64,000 nt of DNA from an uncultured Oscillospiraceae bacterium (GCA_934466475.1 CAKSLI010000001.1:1-64000); one strand, 5' to 3'. Numbered from the stretch's first letter, positions 36,913 to 45,581 are shown. Made by a program: numbers and translations. The notes: generated by a model not told the origin, from the sequence alone.

Positions 36913-38046
36913 TCACACCTCCGTAAAGCAGCCGTTTTCCGCGCGCCAGGACTTTCCGCCTTTCAGCGCGGACAGGTCGTCCATATTACAGCAAGTAATA
37001 AACACCTGGCTTTTATCTATATTGTTGATGACAAAATTTCTGCGCACATGGTCAAGCTCGCTCAGAATGTCATCAAGAATGATCACCGGGCAGGTGTGAT
37101 TCCTGCGGCGTATCATCTCCGCTTCCGAAAGCTTCAGTGAAAGAGCAGCGCTCCTTACCTGTCCCTGCGAAGCAAAGTCCCTAGCCGCCATGCCGTTGAT
37201 GAAAAAATTCACATCATCGCGATGAACTCCGGCAACTGTATAATGCAGCTTCATTTCACTGTCGAGATTATTCTCCAGTTCAGCCACATATTTCTTAAAC
37301 AATGCGTTGACATCGGTAAAATCTATACTTTCAGTTTTGAATATTGAGCTGTAATATTCCATTTTAAGGGATTCTGCTCCCTCTGTAAGCCTGGAATACA
37401 TCTCCGCTGCATATTCCTGAAGAAACTCGAAATATTTCAGTCTGCCGTAAGTTACGTTTATTCCCTCACCTGCAAGGATATCATTCCATGGTGCAAGCTG
37501 GGCAGATATCTCCGCCTCCGGAATATTTTTCCCACAGAACGCCAGAATATTGTTGCGCTGCTTCAGTCCGCGGTTATAGTTGGACAGCTTTTTCTGATGG
37601 GTCTGGGTCTGCATTACGGCGACATCGTCAAGATACCCCCTGCGGAGCTCCGGCGCGCCTTTTATCAGGTTGAGGTGTTCCGGTATGAAAACCACATATT
37701 TCAACACGCCGTATAATTGTGCCGCGTCACTGACGCTAAGACCGTTGTATTTTACCTGCGGCTTGTTATTACTTATCGTATATTCCACAACATTTTCACG
37801 CGAAGTATTATTATCCTCACGGAAACACAGCCTTATAAAGACATCCGCCTTGTCGTCCGTGACCGGAATATACTGTGAATATTTCACATGCCGGAAGCTT
37901 CCTCCCAGACAGACAGAAATCGCCTCCATGAGGTTAGTTTTGCCCTGGGCATTCCTGCCGATAAAGATATTCAGCCTGTCGTCAAAGGTCAGTTCAGCCT
38001 CTTTTATATTCCGGAAATTGCGTATATACAGCTTAGTAATAACCAT
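36913..38046 (-). CDS. recF: DNA replication and repair protein RecF
   Basis: 377 residues, SMC-like ATPase without the long coil: Walker A FIGRNAQGKTNLMEAI, signature motif in FASQGQVRSAALSLKLSEA, Walker B PVIILDDILSELD. It loads RecA at gaps with RecO/RecR. It follows yaaA by 9 bp in the dnaA-dnaN-yaaA-recF order. Confidence 0.96.
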   Translation of the reverse strand: MVITKLYIRNFRNIKEAELTFDDRLNIFIGRNAQGKTNLMEAISVCLGGSFRHVKYSQYIPVTDDKADVFIRLCFREDNNTSRENVVEYTISNNKPQVKYNGLSVSDAAQLYGVLKYVVFIPEHLNLIKGAPELRRGYLDDVAVMQTQTHQKKLSNYNRGLKQRNNILAFCGKNIPEAEISAQLAPWNDILAGEGINVTYGRLKYFEFLQEYAAEMYSRLTEGAESLKMEYYSSIFKTESIDFTDVNALFKKYVAELENNLDSEMKLHYTVAGVHRDDVNFFINGMAARDFASQGQVRSAALSLKLSEAEMIRRRNHTCPVIILDDILSELDHVRRNFVINNIDKSQVFITCCNMDDLSALKGGKSWRAENGCFTEV

Positions 38047-38055
38047 GCGTATTAT

Positions 38056-38295
38056 TTATTCAGCAGCTTCTGTTACTGCATTCTCGTCAAGCACTATCTT
38101 GTACTTCTTGTTCTTGAAATCTATTACATCGCCGGGCTTGATCTTCTTGCCGCGCTTGGTGCAGAGCTCGCCGTTGATGTTGAACTCCCCGAGCTCGATC
38201 AGGATCTTGGCCTTGGCGCCGGTTTCAGCCAGCCCCGCGAATTTTACAAGCTGATCCAGCTTGATAAAGGGTGTAGTGATTTTTATTTCTTCCAT
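38056..38295 (-). CDS. yaaA: S4-domain RNA-binding protein YaaA
   Basis: 79 residues. An S4 fold: FIKLDQLVKFAGLAETGAKA, then IELGEFNINGELCTKRGKKI. This is the small YaaA/RlbA-type protein found between dnaN and recF in Firmicutes. It probably binds structured RNA; the exact target is unknown. It has an AAAGGAAA ribosome site. Confidence 0.9.
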   Translation of the reverse strand: MEEIKITTPFIKLDQLVKFAGLAETGAKAKILIELGEFNINGELCTKRGKKIKPGDVIDFKNKKYKIVLDENAVTEAAE

Positions 38296-38414
38296 TGTAT
38301 TTCTGTTTCCTTTCTTCTTACTGTAACACTATATCAATGCTGCCGTTCGGCATAGATCCCCGCCGTATTACTGCCGGAAACCTGCATTTTATATTTCTGA
38401 TATTCGGCTGCATG

Positions 38415-38447
38415 AAAAAACCGCTGCCGCATTTCTGCGGAAGCAGC
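38415..38447 (-). terminator. Terminator after dnaN
   Basis: GCTGCTTCCGCAG/TGCGGCAGC stem (minus strand) is followed by GGTTTTTT. It implies that yaaA-recF-remB has its own promoter in the 38296-38414 stretch, where a TATAGT-like box near 38329 is the only weak candidate. Confidence 0.75.
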
Positions 38448-38581
38448 TCTTTTTTGCATAACAGCGCCGCCTGACCAGTTTCCGATAAGCCCACCGCCGT
38501 AGCCGCGGGTCGATATCAGAGATCCTATTTATGGAGGGCGAGTTCTTTTGCAGCCGTGCATGCTCTCTCCCACCGGTCAAT

Positions 38582-39679
38582 TCATTTCAGACGCATGGGG
38601 AGAACGAGATATGTGAAGGCACTGCCTTCCATCGGCAGGATTATAAGCGGTGCAACGGCGGACGCTGCAACCAGCTTTACCGTGTCAGTATCGCATGCCT
38701 TGAATGCGTCCAGCATATATTTTGCGTTGAATCCCACAACGATCGGCTCTCCGTTATATTTTACGGAGATCTTGTCGTTGAGCTTTCCGATAGCCGTGGT
38801 GCAGCTCATGTAAATCGCGTTATCCTTTATCTCGCAGCGGATAGGATTCTTGTTCTTCTCGTCAATTATCAGCATTGTACGGTCGAGCATCTCTATCATC
38901 TCACGGGTGTTTACCTCCGCGTATACGTCAGCGTTGCACTTGAGATAATTCTTGAACTGAATGAAGTCGCCGTCAAGCAGACGGGAAATCATCACATAGT
39001 TGTCCACCGTAAAGCTGATCTGGTTCTTATCTATACTGATAGTAACATTCTTGTCATTATCATCCGAGAGGATATGTGTAAGTTCCTCAAGCGTCTTGGC
39101 AGGAACGATAAAGCTGATGTTATTATAAGTCAGCGGTTCCTGTCTGAGAGCGATCCTCACGCCGTCAACGGCAGCTACGCTGAGCAGGTTATCCTCCAAT
39201 TCAAACTTGCAGCCCATGAGAGCAGGCTTGCTGTCAGTAACCGCTACTGCGAACTTGGTCTGTGTGACCATGCTCTTCAGCAGCTTCTGAGGCATTGAGA
39301 AGCTGGTCTCCGGGTTTACCTGAGGAATGTTGGGGTAATCATCAGCGCTCATGCACATGATTGTGATATTTGTATCTCTTCCCGAGATCTCAGCGTTATT
39401 GTTGTCGCTGCATTCAAATGTGATATCCCCGGAAGGCATTTTTCTGATGATGTCTCCGACTTTTCTTGCGCCTACGACAATATTTCCGCTTTCAATGCCA
39501 TTGACTTCAATAGAGGTCTTGATACCTATATCCAGGTCATAGCCGGTCACGGTGAGCGTATTTCCTTCCAGCTCCATGAGTATTCCCTCAAGGGCTGCAA
39601 TCGTGGATTTACCGGCAGCAGCTTTTGCAGTTGTCTGCACAGCTGAAAGAATAACGTCCTTGGGACAGCTGAATTTCAT
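38582..39679 (-). CDS. dnaN: DNA polymerase III beta sliding clamp
   Basis: 365 residues from the ATG at 39679 (AAAGGA 9 nt before); the in-frame upstream start at 39703 lacks a site. Three repeated clamp domains, starting MKFSCPKDVILSAVQTTAKA and ending APLIILPMEGSAFTYLVLPMRL, the standard C-terminus. It rings DNA and tethers polymerase. Downstream of dnaA, separated by a 270-bp AT-rich, GTTGAAAA-bearing stretch. Confidence 0.97.
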   Translation of the reverse strand: MKFSCPKDVILSAVQTTAKAAAGKSTIAALEGILMELEGNTLTVTGYDLDIGIKTSIEVNGIESGNIVVGARKVGDIIRKMPSGDITFECSDNNNAEISGRDTNITIMCMSADDYPNIPQVNPETSFSMPQKLLKSMVTQTKFAVAVTDSKPALMGCKFELEDNLLSVAAVDGVRIALRQEPLTYNNISFIVPAKTLEELTHILSDDNDKNVTISIDKNQISFTVDNYVMISRLLDGDFIQFKNYLKCNADVYAEVNTREMIEMLDRTMLIIDEKNKNPIRCEIKDNAIYMSCTTAIGKLNDKISVKYNGEPIVVGFNAKYMLDAFKACDTDTVKLVAASAVAPLIILPMEGSAFTYLVLPMRLK

Positions 39680-39949
39680 ATTAACCGATCCTTTCTGCCG
39701 CACTGAACTTTGTCAGGACAGCCGCAGATTTATCTGCGAAAAAATAAAAAGAAATATATATTTTTTTAATAACAATAATAAGGGCTGTTCAAATGTTGAA
39801 AAGTCCGTGACGCGCTGAAAACAGGGAATCTATCGGTTGAAAGTTTTTCTTTCACGGTTGTTGAAAACATGTGAATTCAAAGTTGATGAATTTTATTTCA
39901 ACAAGCCGTTGAATACGCGAAAAAACTTGTTGGAAACTGTGTGAAAAAG
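39680..39949. other. oriC part 2: dnaA-dnaN spacer with DnaA-box-like words and AT-rich tract
   Basis: TGTTGAAAA at 39794-39802 and 39859-39867, plus near matches ATTTCAACA (39895-39903) and TGTTGGAAA (39928-39936). They lie next to a tract of A/T at about 39739-39780 (TATATATTTTTTTAATAAC) suited to unwinding. The Bacillus origin is known to have boxes on both sides of dnaA with unwinding in the dnaA-dnaN spacer; this layout matches. The function is inferred. Confidence 0.65.
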
Positions 39950-41320
39950 TTACTGATTGGCCTTGATATTCTTTATCAGATCTTCAACAACGGAACGGAA
40001 ATTGCTGTCCTTTGCCATGGTTTCCTTTACGTTCTTAATAGCGTAGACGACAGTAGAGTGATCCCTGCCGCTGAATTCCTGACCAATAGCTTCATAAGGA
40101 AGCCCGGTTATCTCCTGGATAACGTAAATTGCAACCTTTCTGGCTGAGGAAACAGGCGAGTTCCTTTTAGGGGAGCGTATCTCGTCCGGATCAACATTGT
40201 ATATTTTTGCAGCCTCGCTGATGATCTTATCAACGGTTATAGGAATTGGCTGATGATCGGAAACGATATCCTTGATGACATTCTGTGCGACAACTATCGT
40301 TGGTTTCATCTGGGATACGACATACAGCGCGTTCATCTTGGTGACGACGCCCTCTATCTGACGTATATTGGATTTCAGCTTTGTAGCGATGAAATCCACA
40401 ACGTCCTCCGGTATCTTGAAGTTGAGATTTTCCGCCTTGCGCTGGATTATCGCAAGTCTTGTTTCGTACTCCGGCGGCTTTACATCTGCTGCAAGTCCGG
40501 AGGAGAAGCGGGTCTTTAATCTGTCCGAAATGGACTTTATTTCCTTGGCCGGCCGGTCCGAGGTCAGTACGATAGCTTTATTGAGCTTGTACAGTTCGTT
40601 GAAGATGTGGAAGAATTTTTCCTCTGTCTGCTCCTTGCCGGCGATGAACTGAATATCGTCTATCAGCAGCGCGTCTGCGTTGCGGTATTTTTCGTCAAAA
40701 AGCTCGGTATTATTTGCGGTGATCGAGTGCAGGAACTCGTTGGTGAAGGTTTCCGCGGATATGTAGATTATATTGATTCCCGGGTAGTTTTTTGTCATCT
40801 CATTCTGGATGGCAGAAAGAAGATGCGTCTTTCCAAGACCCGAATCGCCGTATATGAACAGCGGATTGTATCTTTCGTGCTGCTTGTGGGAAACCGCCTT
40901 TGCGGCTGCAAAGGCAAGATTATTAGAGGGACCTACGATAAAGTTGTCAAAGGTATAGGTCACCTTATTATCATGAACTATGTTGTCGATCTGGCTGGTA
41001 AGCTCCTCGCTGTTGCGGATGTTGTCAAATTTTTTCTCAGTCGTCTCCGGATTGTTCTTGATAATGAATTCAATTTTGATAGGCGTACCGAGCACATTTG
41101 AAAACTGCTCCTCAAGTTTGTCGAGGTAGATCTGGCTGAGCGTGCTCATTTTAAGCTCCGAATCAATGGCGAGTACAACGACGTTTCCCTTGAGCTCGAT
41201 CGGTTCGATGGGATCGAGCCAGAGTTCGCGGGCAGTTTCAGAGGTATTGTACTGGCGCACATAGTTATCCACTACCAGATTGTAGATATCAGAGAGCGAA
41301 GTCATTGATTTCGAGTTCAT
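39950..41320 (-). CDS. dnaA: Chromosomal replication initiator DnaA
   Basis: 456 residues. Domain I (about 1-90), a short linker, AAA+ domain III (Walker A YGDSGLGKTHLL, Walker B ALLIDDIQFI), and the domain IV helix-turn-helix ending in GQEFSGRDHSTVVYA. The signature is GRDHST instead of the common GRDHTT, and the basic loop before it reads PKRNSPVSSARK, not the usual xRRSxxVxxPRQ type. Those contacts recognise the DnaA box, and the boxes here look altered too. Replication starts near this gene; the strand bias flips around it. Confidence 0.98.
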   Translation of the reverse strand: MNSKSMTSLSDIYNLVVDNYVRQYNTSETARELWLDPIEPIELKGNVVVLAIDSELKMSTLSQIYLDKLEEQFSNVLGTPIKIEFIIKNNPETTEKKFDNIRNSEELTSQIDNIVHDNKVTYTFDNFIVGPSNNLAFAAAKAVSHKQHERYNPLFIYGDSGLGKTHLLSAIQNEMTKNYPGINIIYISAETFTNEFLHSITANNTELFDEKYRNADALLIDDIQFIAGKEQTEEKFFHIFNELYKLNKAIVLTSDRPAKEIKSISDRLKTRFSSGLAADVKPPEYETRLAIIQRKAENLNFKIPEDVVDFIATKLKSNIRQIEGVVTKMNALYVVSQMKPTIVVAQNVIKDIVSDHQPIPITVDKIISEAAKIYNVDPDEIRSPKRNSPVSSARKVAIYVIQEITGLPYEAIGQEFSGRDHSTVVYAIKNVKETMAKDSNFRSVVEDLIKNIKANQ

Positions 41321-41512
41321 ATTTTTTCACCATTCCGTTTGAATTATCGTACCACTATATTTAAATAAGTATATTTCTTTGAGAAAATACAGCAAAACAG
41401 TTAGAATACAAAAATAAATTATGTCAAAAGATGTCCATATTTAATGATACCATAAAAGTTGAAATTTTTCAAGCAAAAAAGCGTTGAAAAAATCAGCGAT
41501 AATATGTGAATT

Positions 41513-41773
41513 TTAAACAAACGAATATATTATCAACAATGCCGCAGCTGAAGCAAAGGCGCCTGCGGTGCCGCACAGCCATAATTTTAACCTGCTGCGA
41601 TGGTTCTGGCGTCTGAGGTAATCCGGCGCTCTGTTTGTTAAAAGTTCAGCTTCCCGTTTTATTTCATCAGGGTCATATTCATCGCAGCTGCTGTTGAGAA
41701 TTACAATAATTTTCTCAAAACAGGCATTTTTCGGTGCTATTTCTATAATACTTTTGGTAACTCCTTTGATCAT
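41513..41773 (-). CDS. Small membrane-anchored protein upstream of dnaA
   Basis: 86 residues from the ATG at 41773 (AAAGGA 10 nt upstream; earlier in-frame starts at 41806 and 41791 have no comparable site). A soluble N-terminal part (IEIAPKNACFEKIIVILNSS; EIKREAELLTNRAPDYLRRQ) and a single C-terminal helix LCGTAGAFASAAALLIIYSF make it a tail-anchored protein. It is not rpmH or rnpA, which usually occupy this place. It lies inside the origin, between the main box cluster and dnaA. I do not recognise a family. Confidence 0.6.
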   Translation of the reverse strand: MIKGVTKSIIEIAPKNACFEKIIVILNSSCDEYDPDEIKREAELLTNRAPDYLRRQNHRSRLKLWLCGTAGAFASAAALLIIYSFV

Positions 41774-41806
41774 CAGTGATATTTCCTTTCGCATTAGTGA
41801 TTTCAA

Positions 41807-42345
41807 CTTGATTATTGACCCGTATTATAAATTTATACATGTATTTCAGAGCTTTTCAACGATTTGCTGTTAATGTTATAAAAACTCCTGGTATAATCGG
41901 TTGAAATGAGAATCAAAAGTTGAAAAGTGTGTTGAAATTGTTAAAAATGCGCACTGCCGCGCCAGACGCCGATCATTCTGTTTCAACAAGCGGATGACAG
42001 CGTCGCTTTTTTAAGTGGAAAAGCCGTTGATTAACCTGAATTATACTTTCGGGCGAATCCTGAAAACGCTGATTTCTTCGCGTAAAATGGAATATTATGC
42101 AAGCAGGCCGTTGAAAACTATTCACCTTCAGGAATTCAACAAGTTTTGTCAACAGATTTTCAACGTTGAATAGAAAATTCAAGCACTGCGCAGTTGAAAA
42201 CTATGTTGAAACGGTTAAAAGTTGTCGAGATAACGCCAGTGTTGAAAATAATGAATAGGTTAATTCATTTGTTGAAAACAGGTTGATGACCGGTGATAAA
42301 AATATATCTCAACAAATCCGTGTTGAATGTTGAATATTCTGTCCG
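41807..42345. other. oriC part 1: DnaA-box-like cluster upstream of dnaA
   Basis: About 540 bp without a gene, AT-rich, with many TGTTGAAAA-type words. Exact core GTTGAAAA or TTTTCAAC at 41853-41861, 41918-41926, 42109-42117, 42157-42165, 42192-42200, 42240-42248 and 42270-42278, with further near matches at 41930, 41980, 42133 and 42204. One more lies at 41482-41490, between this cluster and dnaA. No canonical TTATCCACA is present. Its position at the strand-bias switch supports the origin assignment; binding by DnaA is inferred. Confidence 0.7.
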
Positions 42346-42355
42346 GAACAAAGAT

Positions 42356-42390
42356 ATAAAAAATCTCCCTTCAGCCGAAGCTGAAGGGAG
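42356..42390 (-). terminator. Terminator of the HD gene, facing the origin
   Basis: CTCCCTTCAGC-TTCG-GCTGAAGGGAG (minus strand) is followed by ATTTTTT. It has a UUCG tetraloop. It would stop transcripts before they enter the origin. Confidence 0.92.
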
Positions 42391-42412
42391 CGCTGAATAT
42401 AAAAATTCCGGA

Positions 42413-43000
42413 TCAGTCAGGAGTTGATTCCAGGAAATAGGAAGCCTCCATGTCTGCAACTGTCATGGCGAACGCAAGAGGATACATTGCGAGCGCCTGA
42501 CCGATCGTATTTTTATCTTCGATACCTGAGAAGCCCATGTGCCAGCGGATAGCCATGGCCTCCTCGCGGGTCAGGCGGATGTACGCGGAAATAATGTAGA
42601 CTGACTTTTCTCCGTGTCCGTATGGAATAGTGTCGTGTATCTCATAGCGAGGCTGCTTTTCCCACTGACCTGTCTGTTCGTTCTTAACGTTCCGCCAGCC
42701 GGTGCGGTAGAAATTGACCTTGCATACATCGTGCAGCAGGGCAACGATAGCGGCTGTTTCCTGGGATACGTTCAGCTTGTACTCATTTTTAACGCGCTCA
42801 CGTTCCAGATATGAGCACAGGCAGTGGTAAACGTTCAGGGAATGGCGCAGCAGACCGCCTTCAAATGCGTTGTGGTATCGCGTACTGGCAGGGGCGGTAA
42901 AGAAATCGCTGCGGTTTTCCAGAAAGTCCAGCAGCTTGTCTGAGCCCTCCCGTGTGATATTCTGCTTGAATATGCTGATGAATTCTTCCTTGTCGGTCAT
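42413..43000 (-). CDS. HD-domain phosphohydrolase-like protein
   Basis: 195 residues. HD signature: YHNAFEGGLLRHSL (His), then VALLHDVCKVNFY with the His-Asp pair, and IRWHMGF and TVADMEASY further on, giving the metal-ligand order H...HD...D. HD proteins hydrolyse phosphate esters such as nucleotides; the substrate here is unknown. It is second in a two-gene unit, 21 bp after a lipoprotein gene. Confidence 0.88.
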   Translation of the reverse strand: MTDKEEFISIFKQNITREGSDKLLDFLENRSDFFTAPASTRYHNAFEGGLLRHSLNVYHCLCSYLERERVKNEYKLNVSQETAAIVALLHDVCKVNFYRTGWRNVKNEQTGQWEKQPRYEIHDTIPYGHGEKSVYIISAYIRLTREEAMAIRWHMGFSGIEDKNTIGQALAMYPLAFAMTVADMEASYFLESTPD

Positions 43001-43021
43001 AATTCTCCTCCTTTTCGCGGA

Positions 43022-43849
43022 TCAGTTGTAGCCGGTGTACTGTACCCGCCTGCGGGTCAGCGTCAGGGCCTCGGGGTCGAAAGTGTATTCATACTGCTTG
43101 ACAGTGTAATCGCCGTATTCCTTGGCAACTATGCGCTGTATCATCAGGCCGGCGGATTCAGGCTCCAGGTGCGTGCCATAGGGAGCTGTTTCCATTCCGT
43201 TTTCATAGATGGGCACCTCGCACAGCTTTTCCCCGGAAACGGTGAAATATCGTGCATACTGCGGGACCTCCGCTTCATTCAGAATATGGAAATCCAGCTG
43301 TATGAGGTCCGGATATTCTGACGCGCCGTAATCTCTCATGTTGGAAATGAGCTCGCAGCCGTATGTGAGTTCCTGGGTCACGCTTTCAAAAATAAGGAAC
43401 CTGTCGTCCCTGGGAACGTTTATCTTCAGCGTGTCGATAATTTCTCCCTGCTTCAGAAGGTCCAGCCTGAAGTCTCCGTAGAGGTCGCCGTCAACATAGG
43501 TGGTTTCAATTTCCGGGACGTCCGATGTGGCAGTCAGCCTGACGCCGGAAATATCGACCGTATAGTATTCCCCGCCGGAATATACGTTAACTATTGAATA
43601 GGAAAGCCGGCTGCCTTCACGGCGCGGCGACTGTATAGCCGCGGGTATCACATCGTCCGGTTCAAGCGGTTCCTCGGGAACGGAGCTGGTTTCAGCAGGC
43701 TCGGCGGTCTCTGCGGAAGGTTCTTCGGAGACAGCGGCGGCAGCGGTCGTCCTGGCGTAAGAGCTTCCGGGATCGGTATTTTCCAGGTTACAGCCGGTGA
43801 GCAGGCTGCACAGCAGGACTGCCGGCATAATCAGCTTATATTTTTTCAT
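43022..43849 (-). CDS. Lipoprotein of unknown function
   Basis: 275 residues with a type II signal peptide (MPAVLLCSLLTGCNLE; lipobox LTGC, Cys20). A Ser/Ala/Glu/Pro-rich linker (about 35-70) precedes a beta-rich domain (SYSIVNVYSGGEYYTVDISG, FHILNEAEVPQYARYFTVSG). It is exported and anchored to the membrane. I do not recognise the domain. It precedes the HD gene in one unit and is divergent from the GH5-like gene. Confidence 0.8.
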   Translation of the reverse strand: MKKYKLIMPAVLLCSLLTGCNLENTDPGSSYARTTAAAAVSEEPSAETAEPAETSSVPEEPLEPDDVIPAAIQSPRREGSRLSYSIVNVYSGGEYYTVDISGVRLTATSDVPEIETTYVDGDLYGDFRLDLLKQGEIIDTLKINVPRDDRFLIFESVTQELTYGCELISNMRDYGASEYPDLIQLDFHILNEAEVPQYARYFTVSGEKLCEVPIYENGMETAPYGTHLEPESAGLMIQRIVAKEYGDYTVKQYEYTFDPEALTLTRRRVQYTGYN

Positions 43850-43891
43850 GCGTTCACCCCTGTGAAATAATATGTAGTCTGACCATATAAC

Positions 43892-43920
43892 ATTATATAT
43901 AAAAATTTGAAAAAAATCAA
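43892..43920 (-). promoter_or_regulatory. Promoter of lipoprotein-HD unit
   Basis: On the minus strand, TTGATT (43915-43920), 17 bp, TATAAT (43892-43897). Confidence 0.78.
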
Positions 43921-43989
43921 GGTAAATTCTGGAGCAGTTAAGATGGCTAGCGTTTTATGTGGATACGACAGGAAGAACCTCCGTTTTCG

Positions 43990-44018
43990 TTGACATTCGG
44001 GGAAATATATGATATAAT
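43990..44018 (+). promoter_or_regulatory. Promoter of the GH5-like gene
   Basis: TTGACA (43990-43995), 17 bp, TATAAT (44013-44018); both hexamers are perfect. Confidence 0.87.
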
Positions 44019-44051
44019 CATAATATCGCATTGAACAGAGAGGTATCCCAG

Positions 44052-45311
44052 ATGAAGCGAGTGCTGCCGGCGCTGATGGCGCTGTTTGTCTTTCTTACCG
44101 GGTGTTCCGGAAATACATTGCAGCCCTCCGGCGGGATAACCCCGGATCAGGTGTTTTCGGGGGGCTCTGTGAGCATCGAGGGCTATGACAGACTCTCAAA
44201 TATGATAGATATTTCCTCGCAGCAGCTTGTGACCAACATAAGAATAGGCTGGAATGCAGGGAAGGCTCTGGAAAGCTGCTCAGCCGACCTTGACGGCGAT
44301 GGGAATGCGGATAAAATTCCCGGTGCAGGTCAGGTCCCCGATGAGACATTCTGGGGAAATCCGGCGCTTACCGAGCAGTATTTCAAGACCCTTGCCGACA
44401 ATGGAGTAAATGCCGTGCGGCTGCCAATAACCTGGCGCGAGCACATCGACGCTGAAGGAATAATCAACGAGGCATGGCTGAACCGTGTTCAGCAGGTGGT
44501 GAATTACGCCTACGACAGCGGTATGTACGTCATAATCACGGTGTACCATGACGGCGCTCCTGATACCGGCTTTGGCGCATGGATAAGGGACGCGGAATAC
44601 GACAGGAACGCCGTGATCGCAAAATACAGCAAGCTGTGGTCGCAGATAGCGGAGAGGTTCATAACCTATAACGAGCGCCTGCTTTATGAAAGCATGAATT
44701 CAGTGGAATTTCCGGATATGGAAGAAGACAGGGCATACGAGCTTTTCAACGCAATAAATCAGGAGTTCGTTAATACCGTGCGCATGACCGGAGGAAATAA
44801 TCTTCACAGGCACCTTGTTATATCGGGATACGGCGCGGATATATTGCAGACCTGCGATGAACGCTTTAAAATGCCGGAGGATATACGCGGCAAATGCATA
44901 CTTTCGGTGCACTACTACATACCTAAGACGTTCTGTATTGACGGAGTGACCGACCACTGGGGCAGCGATATCGAGAAGAACTGGATGGATTCCCGCATTG
45001 AGCTTCTGCGTACGCGTTTTGTCGATAACGGGATCCCGGTGATAATATCGGAATACGGAGCGCAGTCCATAGGTGACGAGGCGAGCAGGATATATTTCTG
45101 CGAGAAACTTACCAAGCTGTGCCGCGATAATTATATTTCGACATTCCTGTGGGACGATGGAAGCGTCCTTGACAGAAGGACTTTCGTATGGAAGGAGCCG
45201 CAGCTTCTTGCGGCGCTCAGGCGCGCAACCAGCGGAAACGTATATGTTCCGAGAAAAATAAACGTCACAGAGGAAACAGATACCATGGAGCACGGACCGA
45301 CAGCCGACTGA
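44052..45311 (+). CDS. GH5-like lipoprotein, probable altered active site
   Basis: 419 residues from the ATG at 44052 (AGAGAGG upstream); an in-frame TTG at 44031 overlaps the ribosome site and is unlikely. Lipobox LTGC in the signal peptide. It has the GH5 cellulase-like fold: NAVRLPITWREHI, GMYVIITVYHDG, LYESMN, SVHYYIP, VIISEYGAQS. The nucleophile Glu334 is present in SEYG. However, the acid/base position in the usual FExxNEP reads YESMNSV (Ser217 where Glu is expected), and the HHE-type strand reads VYHDG. A LDGDGNADK calcium-like loop lies near residue 80. It may be a binding protein or an enzyme with an unusual mechanism. It is surface-anchored, perhaps sensing glycans. Confidence 0.78.
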   Translation: MKRVLPALMALFVFLTGCSGNTLQPSGGITPDQVFSGGSVSIEGYDRLSNMIDISSQQLVTNIRIGWNAGKALESCSADLDGDGNADKIPGAGQVPDETFWGNPALTEQYFKTLADNGVNAVRLPITWREHIDAEGIINEAWLNRVQQVVNYAYDSGMYVIITVYHDGAPDTGFGAWIRDAEYDRNAVIAKYSKLWSQIAERFITYNERLLYESMNSVEFPDMEEDRAYELFNAINQEFVNTVRMTGGNNLHRHLVISGYGADILQTCDERFKMPEDIRGKCILSVHYYIPKTFCIDGVTDHWGSDIEKNWMDSRIELLRTRFVDNGIPVIISEYGAQSIGDEASRIYFCEKLTKLCRDNYISTFLWDDGSVLDRRTFVWKEPQLLAALRRATSGNVYVPRKINVTEETDTMEHGPTAD

Positions 45312-45343
45312 ATCAAACCGCAGAAAAAGCATATAATAATGGC

Positions 45344-45362
45344 GCATTGCAGTGAGCAATGC
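45344..45362 (+). other. Hairpin between GH5-like gene and small gene
   Basis: GCATTGC-AGTGA-GCAATGC, without a T-run; perhaps processing or weak attenuation. Confidence 0.35.
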
Positions 45363-45387
45363 AGCTTTCTGTCGGAGGAACAAAAAT

Positions 45388-45546
45388 ATGCAGGAATACA
45401 CGAACTGCCACAGGACAGGCAAGAAAAAGCCGTTTAAGGTGAACGACGGTACGATGATATCTCCGGAGTGCGACCCGCAGGGCATGTACACCGGAACCCC
45501 GAAAGACCCGGAGGAAAAGCCCGTCCAGGACGCGGACGACCTATAA
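45388..45546 (+). CDS. Small protein of unknown function (52 aa)
   Basis: 52 residues from the ATG at 45388 (CGGAGGA upstream). Hydrophilic, two Cys (CHRTGKKKPF, PECDPQG) and an acidic C-terminus. A possible metal-binding small protein. It lies 76 bp past the GH5-like gene and before a bidirectional terminator. Confidence 0.5.
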   Translation: MQEYTNCHRTGKKKPFKVNDGTMISPECDPQGMYTGTPKDPEEKPVQDADDL

Positions 45547-45551
45547 AACAG

Positions 45552-45575
45552 CGGAGGCGCTTTTCAGCGCCTCCG
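45552..45575. terminator. Bidirectional terminator
   Basis: CGGAGGCGC-TTTTCA-GCGCCTCCG lies between convergent genes ending at 45546 and 45582. The flanking T-rich run is weak. Confidence 0.7.
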
Positions 45576-45581
45576 TTCGTG

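Noticed and set aside
41264-41272. Canonical-like TTATCCACT box
   Set aside because: It lies in the dnaA coding sequence and is a single copy, so it is not evidence for a standard box set.
41973-42459. Short antisense frames inside the origin
   Set aside because: They run through the GTTGAAAA array, lack ribosome sites and have low-complexity translations.
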